This document shows positions 7,933 to 16,948 of a stretch of 64,000 bases of DNA, piece after piece. A program made the translations under genes and the position numbers. The DNA comes from Clostridia bacterium (GTDB lineage Bacteria > Bacillota > Clostridia > Oscillospirales > Acutalibacteraceae). Within the stretch, counting starts at the first letter, position 1. The number at the start of each line of letters is the position of its first letter. Under the pieces are notes generated by a model, which was not told where the DNA came from, did not search any database, and saw only the letters and a list, made by a program, of their open reading frames with translations. The stretch spans positions 1-64,000 of the forward strand of contig JAKSQP010000011.1 in assembly GCA_024404025.1 (NCBI GenBank), in the 5' to 3' direction.

Positions 7933-10161
7933 ATGACGGAATTCAGTAAATTCGGAATATTCACGGAGGGCGGCGAAGCAAAGAAAGCCGCGCTTCTCTT
8001 TTCGGATGAAATAAAAGCAAGAACCGGTGTTTCGCCCGTTTTCTGCGAAAGTTCTTCCGAAGCGGATTTTCTCTTTCAGCAGACCGATTCCGGCTCTGCC
8101 GACTGCTATGAGATCTTCTGCTCGGATTCAAAAATCACTTTCAGAGCCAAGGGCATCAGAGGGTTGATTTATGCTTACGGAATGTTCCTGCGCAGAATCG
8201 AAAAAAGCGGAAACGGAGTTAAACTTATCGAAGATATAGGAGGTTCTTATGTGCCAGGCAAGCGCATCCGGGGCCATCAGATCGGCTACCGCACAACTCC
8301 CAACACCTATGATGCCTGGAGCTATGAGGACTATCGGAGATATTACCTCGATATGATGTATTTCGGCTCAAACACCGTTGAACACATTCCTTATGAAAAA
8401 GGCGTTTCAAGGCGCAATCCGCTGATGAAATATGACGAGGAGGAATTCCTCATCGAAGCCGGCAGAATGGCTGATGAATTTGACCTCGATGTTTCTTTGT
8501 GGCATCCGAACAACAACGGCGAAACCGTTGACGAGGCTGCCGAAAGGCGCAGAAAGCTCTATGCCCGTGTGCCGAGAATCAACGCCGTTTTCCCTCCCGG
8601 AGGAGACCCCGGCGATTACCCCGCCGATGAATTCATTGAGCGCTGTAAAGCCATTTCCGCAGTTTTGAAAGAAAGCCATCCCGATGCCGAAATGTGGCCC
8701 TCGGCGCAGGCTCCGCATTCGATTCCGAACTGGGGTGATGTGCTGATTGAAGAGCTTGAAAAGCTTCCCGACGAAATCGACGGAATCATTATGGGCCCGA
8801 ATCACGCTTTTCCGCTTGACGAGCTTCGCAGAAAAGTCCCCTCAAAATATCCGATAAGATTTTATCCCGATATATCCCACAATGTCAGATGCGAATATCC
8901 CGTTCACTTTGACCGTGACGACTGGCATTTTGCGCTCACATCCGCCCTAAGCAGGGAATGCACCAATCCCCGTCCGAGAGAATACCGCCATCTTCACCGC
9001 ATCACAAGGCAATATACCTGCGGCTCGGTAAGCTATTCGGAAGGCATAACGGACGATGTTAACAAAGCGGTCTGGGCGGACATGGAATTCTTTCCCCGCT
9101 GCGACCTGCGCACAACTCTCCTTGACTATGCAAGGCTGTTTTTCTTCGGCGCAGATGCCCAAAAAATTGCCGACGGTATCCTCGACCTCGAAATGAACTG
9201 GGAGGGCGACCCTGCCGAAAATCACGGCATTGATTCTACTCTTGCGCTTTTTGAAAAGCTCGGTGAAGACTATGCTTTTCTCAACGAAAACTGGCGCTTT
9301 CTTCAGCTTCTTATGAGAGCGAAATGTGACTGGGTCATCCGCCGCAGAAGGCTCTTTGAGCTTGAACTTATTAAAGAAGCAAGAATCGCTCTTGAAAAAT
9401 ATGACCTCACGGCAGTTCGTGAAATTCTCGAAAGAGATTTTGATGAGAATTATAAAAAGCAAAGAAATGACATAAATCTCCTTGCTGACAGGCTCTTCAA
9501 TCTTATCGGTCTTCAGACCGACACGGCTCATTATTATGCTGACGGATGGGAAAGAGGAGCGATTCTCGAAACGATGGATAACCCCGTAACAGACCGCAGG
9601 TGGCTGCTTTCCGTTCTTGAAAAAGCCGAAAAAACGAACGATTCATTCGGAATTATGAGATCGGCGTTTGACAGAAACAAGGTTGACGGCGACGAATATT
9701 ATTTTTCCGTTGCATTGAACGGCCTGAAAGAATGCGGATGCCCGCAGACCGGCGAGGTCTATATGGATTTTGAAGGCGACAAGCCGAGAAAAGACGGCAG
9801 TATGCTTCCGACGGGTATGTTCTGCACCTTTGATAATTTCAGCTTCCGCTCGTTCATCGGCGGACTTACGGCAGACTGTGATTATCTTCTGAAAGTATCA
9901 TTCAAATCTCAAAAATCCGATTCTGTTAAAGAACATACCGTAAAGGTCAACGGAAATGTGATTTACTGCGGTCCCCGTTTCGGCGGAGAACCCGATAAAA
10001 AATATGACGAGCTTATGCTTGCGCCCGGATTTGAATCGGTAACTTACGTTATCCCCAACGAATATATATGCAACGGCTGCATCGAGCTTGAAATGAACGA
10101 GCCGACGCTCGGCGTTATGTTCAGCGAATTCAGAATAGTCAAATCGAAAAATAAAGATTGA
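7933..10161 (+). CDS. Glycoside-hydrolase-like protein (GH20/GH67-type N-domain)
   Basis: A 742-residue protein without a signal peptide; the ATG at 7933 has GGAGG 7 bases upstream. The first about 110 residues look like the alpha/beta domain found before the catalytic barrel in GH20, GH67 and GH84 enzymes (KITFRAKGIRGLIYAYGMF). A TIM-barrel-like region follows (RGHQIGYRTTPNTYDAWSYEDY; SLWHPNN; IIMGPNHAFP), then a helical region and a beta-sandwich C-terminus. A cytoplasmic role in breaking down an oligosaccharide is inferred; the substrate and catalytic residues cannot be fixed from the sequence alone. It is monocistronic or reads weakly into metQ, whose promoter overlaps its stop codon. Confidence 0.6.
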   Translation: MTEFSKFGIFTEGGEAKKAALLFSDEIKARTGVSPVFCESSSEADFLFQQTDSGSADCYEIFCSDSKITFRAKGIRGLIYAYGMFLRRIEKSGNGVKLIEDIGGSYVPGKRIRGHQIGYRTTPNTYDAWSYEDYRRYYLDMMYFGSNTVEHIPYEKGVSRRNPLMKYDEEEFLIEAGRMADEFDLDVSLWHPNNNGETVDEAAERRRKLYARVPRINAVFPPGGDPGDYPADEFIERCKAISAVLKESHPDAEMWPSAQAPHSIPNWGDVLIEELEKLPDEIDGIIMGPNHAFPLDELRRKVPSKYPIRFYPDISHNVRCEYPVHFDRDDWHFALTSALSRECTNPRPREYRHLHRITRQYTCGSVSYSEGITDDVNKAVWADMEFFPRCDLRTTLLDYARLFFFGADAQKIADGILDLEMNWEGDPAENHGIDSTLALFEKLGEDYAFLNENWRFLQLLMRAKCDWVIRRRRLFELELIKEARIALEKYDLTAVREILERDFDENYKKQRNDINLLADRLFNLIGLQTDTAHYYADGWERGAILETMDNPVTDRRWLLSVLEKAEKTNDSFGIMRSAFDRNKVDGDEYYFSVALNGLKECGCPQTGEVYMDFEGDKPRKDGSMLPTGMFCTFDNFSFRSFIGGLTADCDYLLKVSFKSQKSDSVKEHTVKVNGNVIYCGPRFGGEPDKKYDELMLAPGFESVTYVIPNEYICNGCIELEMNEPTLGVMFSEFRIVKSKNKD

Positions 10162-10186
10162 CATAAAAACGCATTAATGATAAAAT
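10158..10186 (+). promoter_or_regulatory. metQ promoter
   Basis: TTGACA (10158-10163) overlaps the stop codon of the preceding gene. TAAAAT (10181-10186) follows after 17 bp. The leader is too short for a SAM riboswitch and no S-box motif is seen. Confidence 0.75.
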
Positions 10187-10214
10187 ATTGAAAAATAAAA
10201 AAGGAGTCAGCAAA

Positions 10215-11069
10215 ATGAAAAAAATCATTTCTCTTGTTCTTGCGACAGTCCTTGTTGCATCCGTTGCTTTTGCACTTTCATCATGCGGAAAGAAAGCAGA
10301 AACTCTCACAATAGCCATCCCCAACGACACAACTAACGAAGCACGTGCCCTTCTTCTTCTCCAGGAAAACGGCATCATCAAGCTTAAGGACGGCGCAGGC
10401 ATAACCGCAACAAAACTTGACATTGCGGAAAATCCTCATAACATTGATTTCAAAGAGGTTGAGGCTGCTCAGCTTCCCAACGTTCTTCAGGATGTTGACT
10501 ACGCTGTTATCAATTCAAATTTTGCCATTTCGGCAGGTCTTAATCCCGTTAATGATTCTCTTGCAATCGAAGGCTCATCCTCTGCTTACGGCAACATCAT
10601 CGCCGTTAAGGAAGGCAACGAAAAGAAAGACAGCATCAAGGCTCTTGTTGCCGCTCTTCAGAGCAAGCAGGTTGCGGATTTCATCGCTTCCAAATATGCA
10701 GGCGCCGTTGTCAGCACGGTTGACAATCCCGGCACAGGCTATGATGACAGCATTGATTATGCTGCTCTTGCAGGCTCAACCGTCAAGGTTGCCGCCTCCC
10801 CCACTCCCCACGCTGAAATTCTTGCCATTGCAAAGGATATCCTTGCCGAAAAGAACATCACTCTTGAGGTTACCGAATACAACGATTATGTTGTTCCCAA
10901 CAATGTTGTTGAGAGCGGCGAAATGGATGCAAACTATTTCCAGCACGCTCCCTATCTTGACGATTTCAACGCAGAAAACGGCACTCATATCGTCAATGCG
11001 GCAACTATCCATGTTGAGCCTCTCGGCATTTACGGCGGCAAGCAGACTACTCTTGACGCAGTTAAATAA
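10215..11069 (+). CDS. metQ: Methionine-binding lipoprotein MetQ, circularly permuted
   Basis: A 284-residue NlpA/MetQ-family lipoprotein, the substrate-binding part of a methionine ABC transporter. The ATG at 10215 follows AAGGAG. The signal peptide ends in ALSSC, with lipid-modified Cys24. The order of the mature domain is reversed relative to the family: residues 30-168 (from TIAIPND to the helix ending FIASKYAGAVV) match the C-terminal half of ordinary MetQ; a linker of about 20 residues follows; residues 190-284 (VKVAASPTPHAEIL, DANYFQHAPYLDDFN, HVEPLGIYGGKQTTLDAVK) match the N-terminal half. The cut falls at the inter-lobe crossover, so a normal two-lobe fold is still possible. metN and metI follow. 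Confidence 0.9.
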   Translation: MKKIISLVLATVLVASVAFALSSCGKKAETLTIAIPNDTTNEARALLLLQENGIIKLKDGAGITATKLDIAENPHNIDFKEVEAAQLPNVLQDVDYAVINSNFAISAGLNPVNDSLAIEGSSSAYGNIIAVKEGNEKKDSIKALVAALQSKQVADFIASKYAGAVVSTVDNPGTGYDDSIDYAALAGSTVKVAASPTPHAEILAIAKDILAEKNITLEVTEYNDYVVPNNVVESGEMDANYFQHAPYLDDFNAENGTHIVNAATIHVEPLGIYGGKQTTLDAVK

Positions 11070-11091
11070 TTTATAAAACAGCTATAAAATC

Positions 11092-11135
11092 AACAGTTAT
11101 GTTCGGGTTTCCGAATCCGTACATAACTGTTTTCC
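11092..11135 (+). terminator. Hairpin between metQ and metN (attenuator or partial terminator)
   Basis: AACAGTTATGT (11092-11102) pairs exactly with ACATAACTGTT (11121-11131). A second small hairpin (TTCGG/CCGAA) lies inside, and TTTTCC follows. It may limit transcription into metN and metI so that the binding protein is made in excess, which is common for ABC transporters. Confidence 0.65.
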
Positions 11136-11156
11136 ATTGCAAAGGCGGAATCAATT

Positions 11157-12155
11157 ATGATAGAAATTAAAAATCTGACAAAAACCTTTGAGGTTTCCTA
11201 CGGCACTCTTGATGCCCTCAAGGATGTCAGCATTACAATCAATGACGGAGAAATTTTCGGAATCATCGGTATGAGCGGCGCAGGCAAAAGCACGCTTGTC
11301 AGATGCATCAATATGCTTGAACGCCCGACTGAAGGCACGGTCTGCATTGACGGCTGCGACCTCGGCAGACTTTCCGCAAAGGAGCTTCGGGCAAAGCGCA
11401 GAAACATCACGATGATTTTTCAGGGCTTCAATCTGCTTATGCAGAGAACCTGCCTGAAAAATATATGCTTCCCCCTTGAGCTTGACGGCATTCCGAGAGC
11501 GGAAGCGAAAAAGAAAGCTCTTGAGCTGCTTGAAACAGTCGGCCTGCCCGACAAGGCAAATGCCTATCCTTCCCAGCTTTCGGGCGGTCAGCAGCAGAGA
11601 ATAGCAATTGCCCGTGCGCTTGCAACAAATCCGCAGGTTCTTCTCTGCGACGAAGCAACAAGCGCTCTTGACCCGAAAACAACTCACTCCATTCTCGAAC
11701 TCATAAAAGAAATCAACCGCAAAACCGGAATCACCGTTATCATCATTACCCATCAGATGAGCGTTGTTGAAGAAATCTGCACCAATGTAGCCATCCTCGA
11801 TAACGGCAAGGTCGTTGAAAGCGGCTCTGTTTCAGATGTTTTCTCAAAGCCTCAATCCGATGCGGCAAAGAAGCTCGTTTTCCCTGAAGGAGCGGAAGAA
11901 GTTTTTGCCGAAAGCGGAAATGAGCCGAGAATACGTGTTGTTTTCAACGGCGCCGAAGCCGCAAACATTCCTCTTATTTCGCAGATGGCAATTGACAAAG
12001 GCATTGCCGCCAACATTCTCGGAGCTTCAACAAAAGCGATCGGTGACAGAGCTTACGGCAACATTCTTCTCGGCATTCCCGGCGGAAAAGAGCAGGTGGC
12101 AACTGCCATTGAATATCTCGGCGCAATCAAAGACATTACCGTTGAGGAGGTGTGA
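11157..12155 (+). CDS. metN: Methionine ABC transporter ATP-binding protein MetN
   Basis: A 332-residue ATPase that powers methionine import with MetI and MetQ. Walker A is GMSGAGKS (about residues 38-45), the Q-loop FQGFN, the signature LSGGQQQ, Walker B VLLCDEATSALD and the switch His THQ. The last about 75 residues form the ACT-like NIL/C2 domain that in characterised MetN proteins binds methionine and inhibits transport. ATG at 11157 with a weak AAAGGCGG upstream, consistent with translation below that of metQ. It ends 4 bp before metI. Confidence 0.95.
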   Translation: MIEIKNLTKTFEVSYGTLDALKDVSITINDGEIFGIIGMSGAGKSTLVRCINMLERPTEGTVCIDGCDLGRLSAKELRAKRRNITMIFQGFNLLMQRTCLKNICFPLELDGIPRAEAKKKALELLETVGLPDKANAYPSQLSGGQQQRIAIARALATNPQVLLCDEATSALDPKTTHSILELIKEINRKTGITVIIITHQMSVVEEICTNVAILDNGKVVESGSVSDVFSKPQSDAAKKLVFPEGAEEVFAESGNEPRIRVVFNGAEAANIPLISQMAIDKGIAANILGASTKAIGDRAYGNILLGIPGGKEQVATAIEYLGAIKDITVEEV

Positions 12156-12159
12156 GAAT

Positions 12160-12870
12160 ATGTTTGATAAGATTTTTTCTTCGGAAGCTCTTGCAGAATC
12201 AATTGAGATTCTCAAAAACGAATTTCCCGTTGCTCTCTGGGAAACATTTTATGTAACCGTTCTCGCAACCGCATTCGCAATAGTGCTCGGTCTTCCTCTC
12301 GGCGTGCTTCTTGTTGCGGGAGAAAAGAACGGCGTTCTTCCTTTGCCGAAAGGAATTATGAATGTTCTGAATGTTATAATCAATCTTCTGCGTTCAGTTC
12401 CGTTTCTTATTCTTATGATTCTCGTTTTTCCGCTCACAAGAGCAATTATCGGCACAACCGTCGGCACTCCGGCTTCAATCGTGCCGCTTGTTATAGCGTC
12501 TTTCCCGTTTGTTGCAAGGCTTGTTGAAAGCAGCCTTCGTGAAGTTAATCCGAACATTATCGAAGCTGCGCAGAGCATGGGTGCTTCTCCGTTTCAGATC
12601 ATCGTTAAGGTCATGATTCCCGAAAGCGTTCCCTCGCTCATTTCAAACGCAACAATTGCGATCACAACAATTTTAAGCTATTCCGCAATGAGCGGCATCA
12701 TCGGAGGCGGCGGTCTCGGAAAAATCGCAATAAATTACGGCTATTACAGATATAAATATCTGGTTATGGTCTTCGCCGTTATTCTTCTTATCGTTCTTGT
12801 TCAGCTCTTCCAGAGCATCGGCACAAAGCTTGCAACAAAATCCGATAAGCGGCTTAAATCAAAAAGATAA
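12160..12870 (+). CDS. metI: Methionine ABC transporter permease MetI
   Basis: A 236-residue membrane permease; the ATG at 12160 lies behind GAGGAGG (12144-12150), which overlaps the end of metN. About five membrane segments are visible, together with the EAA loop EAAQSMGASPFQIIVKV that contacts the ATPase. An in-frame extension of the open frame upstream into metN is not coding. The stop at 12870 is followed within 10 bp by the ribosome binding site of the clostripain-like gene. Confidence 0.95.
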   Translation: MFDKIFSSEALAESIEILKNEFPVALWETFYVTVLATAFAIVLGLPLGVLLVAGEKNGVLPLPKGIMNVLNVIINLLRSVPFLILMILVFPLTRAIIGTTVGTPASIVPLVIASFPFVARLVESSLREVNPNIIEAAQSMGASPFQIIVKVMIPESVPSLISNATIAITTILSYSAMSGIIGGGGLGKIAINYGYYRYKYLVMVFAVILLIVLVQLFQSIGTKLATKSDKRLKSKR

Positions 12871-12889
12871 AAGAAATGAGGTAATCAAA

Positions 12890-15307
12890 ACGGATCAGAA
12901 TCAGAGACCTCACGGCAGAAACAAAACCGTCGGCTCAGGCTCGGCGGGAATAAACAGAAAAGAAAGAGTCGGCACGGGTTCGCCCGTCGGCTCTGCAGGA
13001 AGAGGAAGCTCGGGTGCTTCGGGCTCGGGACGTTCCTATCCCGTAAGAGGCAGAGCAAGCGGCGGCAAAGGCTTAAGCCTTAAAACGATTCTTATCGGCG
13101 CCGTCATTATCATCGGCATCATTTTTATTATGAGCAAAACAGGCGGACTTGACATCGGAACGCTTTCCGACTACGATTTCAACACTTCGGATATAAACAA
13201 CGGCGAATATTCCTATTCAGACGATACTTACTCTTCATATCGAAAACCGGATTATTCCGTTTCGCCTCTCGCCCGTCAGAAAAGGTATATCCCCGTCGGC
13301 AGCGGACAGGACACCGTAACGATCATGGTTTATATGTGCGGCACGGACCTTGAATCGAAATACGGCATGGCAACCAAGGATATTCAGGAAATGCTGAAAG
13401 CGAATATTTCGGATAAGGTCAACCTCATCATCGAAACCGGCGGCTGCAAATCCTGGAAAAACAGCTCAATTTCATCCTCTGTCAATCAGATTTACAAGGT
13501 TGAAAACCACAAGCTGAAAACGGTTGAGAAAAATTTCGGAAAAGCCGCAATGACCGACCCCGATAACCTCACAAAATTTATTGATTTCTGCGAAAAGAAC
13601 TATCCCGCAGACCGCAATATGCTTATTTTCTGGGATCACGGCGGAGGCTCTCTTTCCGGCTACGGCTACGATGAAAAATTCCCCTCGGCTTCTTCAATGC
13701 CCTTGAGCAAAATCAATTCCGCACTTAAAGCGGCTGATTGCGAATTTGACATCATCGGCTTTGATGCCTGCCTGATGGCAACGCTTGAAAATGCCCTTGT
13801 TTGCAGCGGTTATTCCGATTATCTCGTTGCCTCCGAAGAATCCGAGCCGGGAACGGGATGGTATTATACCAACTGGCTCAACGATCTTTCAAAGAACACT
13901 TCCGTTTCGTCGGTTGACCTTGCGCAGAAAATAATCGACGATTTTGTTGCTTCATGCAAATCCTCCTCCCCCTCGGCAAAGGTCACTCTTTCACTTATTG
14001 ACCTTGCGGAGCTTGAAGGAACGGTTCCCGCAGCTTTCCGCAATTTTTCAAACTCCACAACGGAGCTTATAAAGAATGACGGCTACAAGACGGTTTCGGA
14101 TGCCCGTGCAGGCGTTCGCCAGTTTGCGCAGAGCAGCAAGATAAATCAGGTCGATCTCGTTGACCTTGCGCAGAGGATAGATACCGACGAAGCAAACGCA
14201 CTCGCCGATGCTCTTCACGGCTGTGTAAAATATAATCAGTCAACAATTTCACGCTGCAGCGGCGTAAGCATCTATTTTCCTTACGAATCAACAAAGAGCC
14301 TCAACAGCGCCGTTGCCTCATATAAAGCAATCGGAATTGACGAAGAATATTCGGAATGCATCAGATCCTTTGCCAGCCTCGGCTGCGCAGGTCAGGTTGC
14401 CTCCTCGGCTTCTCAATATCCGTCGCTTCCGTCCGCAGGCGGTGACATTCTCGGCTCTCTTCTCGGCTCACTCGTTTCCGGAAATCAGACCTCATCGGGT
14501 CTGCCGATCGATCTGCTCTTCGGCACATCATCCGGAGCTTCCGCAGGCGGAATGGATGCCGGTGAAATCGCATCACTTCTTGAAAGCATCTCCGGACGCA
14601 GTATGCCGGCAGGATATGAATGGGTCAACACAGAGCTTATTGCCGAAAACGCAAAAGAAATTGCTCACAGCACGGTTGATCCCTCAAGAATAAAAGCAAC
14701 CGAAAAAGACGGCAGAAAAGTTCTTGAGCTTGATGATAAAGAATGGGCGCTCATTCAGACTGTTGAACTCGGCGTTCAGGCAAAGGACGGCGCAGGATAT
14801 GTTGATCTTGGCCTTGACAACACCTTTGAATGGTATGATGATAACAGCATCTTGCTTGATTTTGACGGCACATGGCTCACGCTGAACGGTCAGCTCTGCG
14901 CTTATTATCTTGTTTCGGATACACAGCAGGCAGACGGAAGCTGGTCAACAGTCGGCAGGATTCCCGCTCTGCTCAACGGAAAGCTTGTTAATCTCCAGGT
15001 TGTATTTGATAAAGCCCATCCCGAAGGAACAGTAACCGGCGCTTATCCGGTTTATTCCGACAAGGAAAATATTGATGTTATCGCAAAAGGCGATATTGAA
15101 ATCGTCAGCGGAGATGTTATTGAGCTTGTCTGCGATTATTATGAAGCAAACGGAAAATATGAAGCATCTTATAAGCTCGGCAGCAAAATCACCGTTTCCG
15201 ATATGGGACTTAAGCTGACAAATCTTGAAATAGAAGCCGAAAGCTTCAAGGTTTTCTATCGTCTTACCGATATATACAATAATCAATATTGGATAGAAAT
15301 TAAATAA
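12890..15307 (+). CDS. Clostripain-family (C11) cysteine peptidase, membrane-anchored; ACG start codon
   Basis: About 805 residues. A Gly/Ser/Arg-rich cytoplasmic head is followed by one membrane segment (LKTILIGAVIIIGIIFIMSK, about residues 62-81) and an extracytoplasmic C11 peptidase domain with catalytic His250 (FWDHGGGS) and Cys294 (GFDACLMA). The C-terminus is beta-rich. No ATG, GTG or TTG lies at a sensible place: in-frame TTG codons occur only inside metI, without a binding site. GAGG (12878-12881) lies 8 bases before an in-frame ACG at 12890, exactly where ATG would be expected, so ACG is proposed as the start. It directly follows metI. Confidence 0.8.
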   Translation, partial: TDQNQRPHGRNKTVGSGSAGINRKERVGTGSPVGSAGRGSSGASGSGRSYPVRGRASGGKGLSLKTILIGAVIIIGIIFIMSKTGGLDIGTLSDYDFNTSDINNGEYSYSDDTYSSYRKPDYSVSPLARQKRYIPVGSGQDTVTIMVYMCGTDLESKYGMATKDIQEMLKANISDKVNLIIETGGCKSWKNSSISSSVNQIYKVENHKLKTVEKNFGKAAMTDPDNLTKFIDFCEKNYPADRNMLIFWDHGGGSLSGYGYDEKFPSASSMPLSKINSALKAADCEFDIIGFDACLMATLENALVCSGYSDYLVASEESEPGTGWYYTNWLNDLSKNTSVSSVDLAQKIIDDFVASCKSSSPSAKVTLSLIDLAELEGTVPAAFRNFSNSTTELIKNDGYKTVSDARAGVRQFAQSSKINQVDLVDLAQRIDTDEANALADALHGCVKYNQSTISRCSGVSIYFPYESTKSLNSAVASYKAIGIDEEYSECIRSFASLGCAGQVASSASQYPSLPSAGGDILGSLLGSLVSGNQTSSGLPIDLLFGTSSGASAGGMDAGEIASLLESISGRSMPAGYEWVNTELIAENAKEIAHSTVDPSRIKATEKDGRKVLELDDKEWALIQTVELGVQAKDGAGYVDLGLDNTFEWYDDNSILLDFDGTWLTLNGQLCAYYLVSDTQQADGSWSTVGRIPALLNGKLVNLQVVFDKAHPEGTVTGAYPVYSDKENIDVIAKGDIEIVSGDVIELVCDYYEANGKYEASYKLGSKITVSDMGLKLTNLEIEAESFKVFYRLTDIYNNQYWIEIK

Positions 15308-15321
15308 CCGTTCCGTTCTCA

Positions 15322-15364
15322 GACGAATTTCCGCTGACCCGATTGCGGAAATTCGTCTTTTTTT
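15322..15364 (+). terminator. Terminator after the C11 peptidase gene
   Basis: GACGAATTTCCGC (15322-15334) pairs perfectly with GCGGAAATTCGTC (15345-15357), followed by seven Ts. Confidence 0.95.
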
Positions 15365-15457
15365 GCGGAATTTTGCAAGATTTCAAAATAACACTTGCAA
15401 AATCTTGAAATATAATATAAAATAGCAGTGTTATTTTCTTACCGGAGGTTATATAAA

Positions 15458-16723
15458 GTGGAATTAATGAATTTATCGAAGCGGGAACTTGCAAAAAAGC
15501 TCTCGGCTCTTAAAAATGAATATGAAGCATTCAAAGCTCTCGGCCTTCAGCTCAATATGGCAAGAGGAAAACCCGGCGCAGACCAGCTTGAGCTTTCGGG
15601 CGAGCTGCTTGATCCCGCCCTGCTCGGAAACTTCAAGGCATCGGACGGAACGGAAACCCGCAACTACGGCGTGCTTGACGGCATCCCCGAATGCAAAAAG
15701 ATTTTTGCCGATATGCTCGGCGTTGACTGCAAAAATATAATCGTTTTCGGCAATTCAAGCCTGAACATAATGTATGATTATATAGCACAGCTTATGATAT
15801 TCGGCGCAGGCGACGGTGCATGGAGCGCAAAGCAGGGAATAAAATTCCTCTGCCCCGTTCCCGGATATGACAGACATTTTTCAATTCTTCAGAATTTCGG
15901 CATTGAAATGATAAATGTTCCGATGGATGAAAACGGTCCAGATATGGATATGATCGAAGAGCTTGTCAAGGATGAAAACGTTAAGGGAGCATTCTGCGTT
16001 CCCATGTATTCAAATCCCTGCGGAATAACATATTCCGACGAGGTCGTCAAGAGATTTGCCGCCCTGAAGCCCGCCGCAAAGGATTTCAGAGTTATCTGGG
16101 ACAACGCTTACTGCGTTCACCACCTCGGCGATGACCGTGACACTCTTCTCAACATCTTTGATGCCTGCAGGGAATTCGGCACGGAAGATAATTTCATTGA
16201 GGTTGTTTCAACATCAAAAATCAGCTTCCCCGGCTCCGGCGTTGCCGCTCTTGCCGCTTCGGATGCAAATATCGCCGCCATCAAAAAGAGAATGACAGTT
16301 CAGACTATCGGCTATGATAAGCTCAATCAGCTTCGTCACGCCGCATATTTCAAGGATTTTGCGGGCGTTGAAGCCCACATGAAGCGCCATGCCGCAATCC
16401 TCAAGCCCAAATTCGATGCCGTTCTCTGCGCATTCAGCGAAAAGCTTTCAGGCAAAGGCATCGCTTCGTGGACAGAGCCCAAAGGCGGATATTTTATCAG
16501 CCTTGATGTTCTTAACGGATGCGCAAAAAGAACCGTTGCTCTATGCAGGGAGGCCGGCGTGACCCTCACGGGCGCAGGCGCAACCTATCCATACGGCAAC
16601 GATCCCGAAGACAAGAATATCCGCATTGCCCCCACCTTCCCGTCAAGGGATGAACTCTGCAAAGCGGTTGAGATTCTCTGTTTATGCGTTGAAATTTCAG
16701 CTATTGAAAAGCTGCTCGCATAA
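15458..16723 (+). CDS. Aspartate aminotransferase-like PLP enzyme (MocR-type fold family)
   Basis: A 421-residue fold-type I aminotransferase of the family found in Clostridia and Actinobacteria (PF12897-like). NMARGKPG near the start, VFGNSSLNIMYDY, the substrate-pocket motif YSNPCGITYS and the PLP-lysine segment VSTSKISFPGSG are all visible. It probably transfers the amino group of aspartate or another amino acid to 2-oxoglutarate. GTG at 15458 lies 9 bases after GGAGG (15444-15448); ATG at 15467 is too far away. It stands alone, bounded by terminators. Confidence 0.85.
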   Translation: MELMNLSKRELAKKLSALKNEYEAFKALGLQLNMARGKPGADQLELSGELLDPALLGNFKASDGTETRNYGVLDGIPECKKIFADMLGVDCKNIIVFGNSSLNIMYDYIAQLMIFGAGDGAWSAKQGIKFLCPVPGYDRHFSILQNFGIEMINVPMDENGPDMDMIEELVKDENVKGAFCVPMYSNPCGITYSDEVVKRFAALKPAAKDFRVIWDNAYCVHHLGDDRDTLLNIFDACREFGTEDNFIEVVSTSKISFPGSGVAALAASDANIAAIKKRMTVQTIGYDKLNQLRHAAYFKDFAGVEAHMKRHAAILKPKFDAVLCAFSEKLSGKGIASWTEPKGGYFISLDVLNGCAKRTVALCREAGVTLTGAGATYPYGNDPEDKNIRIAPTFPSRDELCKAVEILCLCVEISAIEKLLA

Positions 16724-16740
16724 AGCTTCCGATTATAATT

Positions 16741-16767
16741 GCTCCTGCTCTCTCGCAGGAGCTTTTC
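16741..16767 (+). terminator. Terminator after the aminotransferase gene
   Basis: GCTCCTGC (16741-16748) pairs with GCAGGAGC (16755-16762), followed by TTTTC. Confidence 0.9.
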
Positions 16768-16851
16768 TTTATCTATTTTAGTCCCCTCCAAGGGAAAAGA
16801 TACATAATATTTATGTAAATGCACGAAATTCTCCGTGAAACCGATACAGGC

Positions 16852-16880
16852 TTGCAATTTGACAAAAAAAATGATATGAT
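16852..16880 (+). promoter_or_regulatory. Promoter of the Na/Pi cotransporter gene
   Basis: TTGCAA (16852-16857) and TATGAT (16875-16880) with 17 bp spacing. An overlapping alternative, TTGACA (16859-16864) with TATTAA 15 bp later, is also possible. Confidence 0.6.
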
Positions 16881-16948
16881 ATTAAATGCGATAAAATGGA
16901 AAAAGTCAAAAAACAAAAAATCAGTACCACTTATTTTCGGAGGACAGT

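Noticed and set aside
10162..10214. SAM riboswitch before the methionine transporter
   Set aside because: The leader is only about 30 nt after the promoter and carries no S-box sequence.
11815..12159. N-terminal extension of MetI into metN
   Set aside because: The in-frame ATG at 12160 has a strong GAGGAGG, and the upstream part is metN in another frame.
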